Source of the DNA: Bradyrhizobium sp.
Lineage (GTDB): Bacteria; Pseudomonadota; Alphaproteobacteria; Rhizobiales; Xanthobacteraceae
Length of the DNA stretch: 34,212 nt
Direction: 5' to 3'
Assembly: GCF_030646015.1 (NCBI RefSeq)
Contig: NZ_JAUSLT010000013.1
Coordinates: 1-34,212, forward strand
Positions 33,344 to 34,212 of the stretch are shown in pieces (the stretch's first letter is position 1; each line of letters begins with the position of its first letter). The notes under the pieces are model-generated. The model was not told where the DNA came from, ran no database searches, and worked only from the letters and a program-made list of their open reading frames with translations. Position numbers and translations under genes: made by a program.

Positions 33344-33627
33344 CGGACAACGATGGCCAGCGGATACTTTGGCGCCAGTCTCCCGAATCTGAAATTCACG
33401 CTCATTGCTGCGGCTTCCTGTACAAATCCAGACAGCGCTCATAGAAGGCCAATTTGCGGTGGCCGACAAGCAGCGCAGGCGCTGGCTGCCAATATTACGC
33501 AGAAATGGCGGAACTCGAAGGGTTGAGGGTCGTTCAGAATTGGACTTGGCTAGCGGTCAGATAATAGCGCTGACGAGGAAGAGACAAGCCCGGTTACCGG
33601 TGAATTACAACACAACGGAGGTTCGCC

Positions 33628-33855
33628 ATGCCCGCCGCTACTGAAATGAAGGATCATGTTTATAAGATTTTAGAACTCGTTGGATCTTCCGAAAAAAGCA
33701 TCGAAGATGCGATTCAGAATGCCATCACCCGCGCATCAAAGACCATTCGCGACATGAAATGGTTCGAAGTTGTGCAAACGCGAGGCCACATCGAAAATGG
33801 GTCCGTCGGCCATTACCAGGTCACCTTGCGTGTTGGATTCACGCTAGAGGGGTAA
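33628..33855 (+). CDS. Dodecin
   Basis: A 75-residue protein with the dodecin pattern: [39 protein letters not shown] and [15 protein letters not shown]. Dodecins form hollow dodecamers that store or buffer flavin, with a tryptophan (here in MKWFEV) stacking on the flavin ring and a GxxxxYQV-type strand. An excellent CGGAGG ribosome site is 6 bases before the ATG. It stands between two genes of the opposite strand, so it has its own promoter in the gene-free 284 bases upstream (33344-33627), where I see no other structure. Confidence 0.94.
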   Translation: MPAATEMKDHVYKILELVGSSEKSIEDAIQNAITRASKTIRDMKWFEVVQTRGHIENGSVGHYQVTLRVGFTLEG

Positions 33856-33894
33856 TCGCGGCAAGCCATCGAGAGGTCGCGTCAGTGATCCGCG

Positions 33895-34212
33895 CTAGTC
33901 GACCGGGCGGCCGATCATCGCGGTGAGCTCGCGCAGCAGCCGGTCGGACACCTGCCCGGTCACCGGGAGCTTGCGCTCGCGCTCGAATTTCTGGATCGCG
34001 GCCTGGGTGTCGGAGCCGGCGATGCCGGTCGGCTTCAGCTGGCCGTAGCCGTATTCGGTCAGGGTGCGCTGGACCGCCGCCACGCGGCGCGCGGCCGGGG
34101 TTTGATGGGTCTCGTTGCGGGAAGCAGCCGGGATCGGCGCCGGCGGGCGCGCGATGTTGGACGGCGTGGCCTGCGGCGACGTGATCGCCTTGACCAGATT
34201 GGTCATCGGATC
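33895..34212 (-). CDS. Peptidoglycan-binding-domain protein, 5' end cut by window
   Basis: The reverse strand is open to the window edge (106 codons ending at 33895). The C-terminal part is a PG_binding_1 domain: AARRVAAVQRTLTEYGYGQL, KPTGIAGSDTQAAIQKFERE and LPVTGQVSDRLLRELTAMIG. The stretch before it is Pro/Ala-rich linker. An ATG at 34206 exists, but the residues just before it in frame (Asp-Pro) and the linker character indicate the gene starts outside the window and probably has an N-terminal membrane segment. It would bind peptidoglycan in the periplasm. Confidence 0.85.
   Translation of the reverse strand, partial: DPMTNLVKAITSPQATPSNIARPPAPIPAASRNETHQTPAARRVAAVQRTLTEYGYGQLKPTGIAGSDTQAAIQKFERERKLPVTGQVSDRLLRELTAMIGRPVD

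Noticed and set aside
1..34212. CRISPR array, rRNA, tRNA or riboswitch
   Set aside because: No regularly spaced repeats, no tRNA-like cloverleaf and no recognised riboswitch core seen on either strand; tools were not run.

Overview
The window looks like a chromosome segment of a high-GC alphaproteobacterium of the Bradyrhizobium/Rhodopseudomonas group (order Hyphomicrobiales). The grounds are the protein families (Bug/TctC receptors, orphan Tat-exported pfam04392 receptors, Omp25/RopB-type porin-like protein, DUF1491, DUF2336, dodecin), the strong third-position GC of the core genes, CtrA-type TTAA-N7-TTAA sites, and two long intergenic palindromes of a kind common in these genomes. This assignment is inference from sequence reading; no search was run.

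Layout. 1-4067: a UPF0260/YcgN cysteine-cluster protein (cut by the window edge), then a tightly packed set of penicillin-binding protein 1A, DUF1214 and DUF1254 genes. 4126-12618: assorted metabolism, namely a small unknown protein, amidase, double-hotdog thioesterase, methyltransferase, a Bug receptor divergent from a LysR regulator, and an ApbA/PanE-like oxidoreductase divergent from an SDR with an operator-like dyad between them. 12797-13808: a lipoprotein operon behind a perfect CtrA-type site. 14251-15594: a degraded zone with three very small ORFs, a methyl-accepting chemotaxis protein tail and a dead receptor gene.

15591-22803 is one leftward signalling block: a soluble 1166-residue histidine kinase with five tandem GAF domains, a stand-alone receiver (TTG start), a receiver-adenylate cyclase fusion, and then two intact plus one dead Tat-exported substrate-binding protein. 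The three signalling genes overlap by 4 bases each, so phosphotransfer from the kinase to a cAMP-producing output is the natural reading.

23074-30607 is an accessory region resembling a phage-satellite or small integrative element: tyrosine integrase, AlpA-like HTH protein, an unknown protein, PrimPol-helicase and a small downstream gene. To its left are a two-domain protein with an EVE-like N-terminus and a nuclease-like C-terminus, and the decayed C-terminus of an MmeI-like type IIG restriction-modification enzyme. The best candidate for something new here is the EVE-nuclease gene beside the dead restriction system. No attachment-site repeats were found, so the element's ends are uncertain.

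30765-34212 returns to core genes: a DUF2336 gene with its own CtrA-type site, an outer-membrane beta-barrel, DUF1491, dodecin, and a peptidoglycan-binding-domain protein cut by the window edge. No rRNA, tRNA or CRISPR array was recognised.
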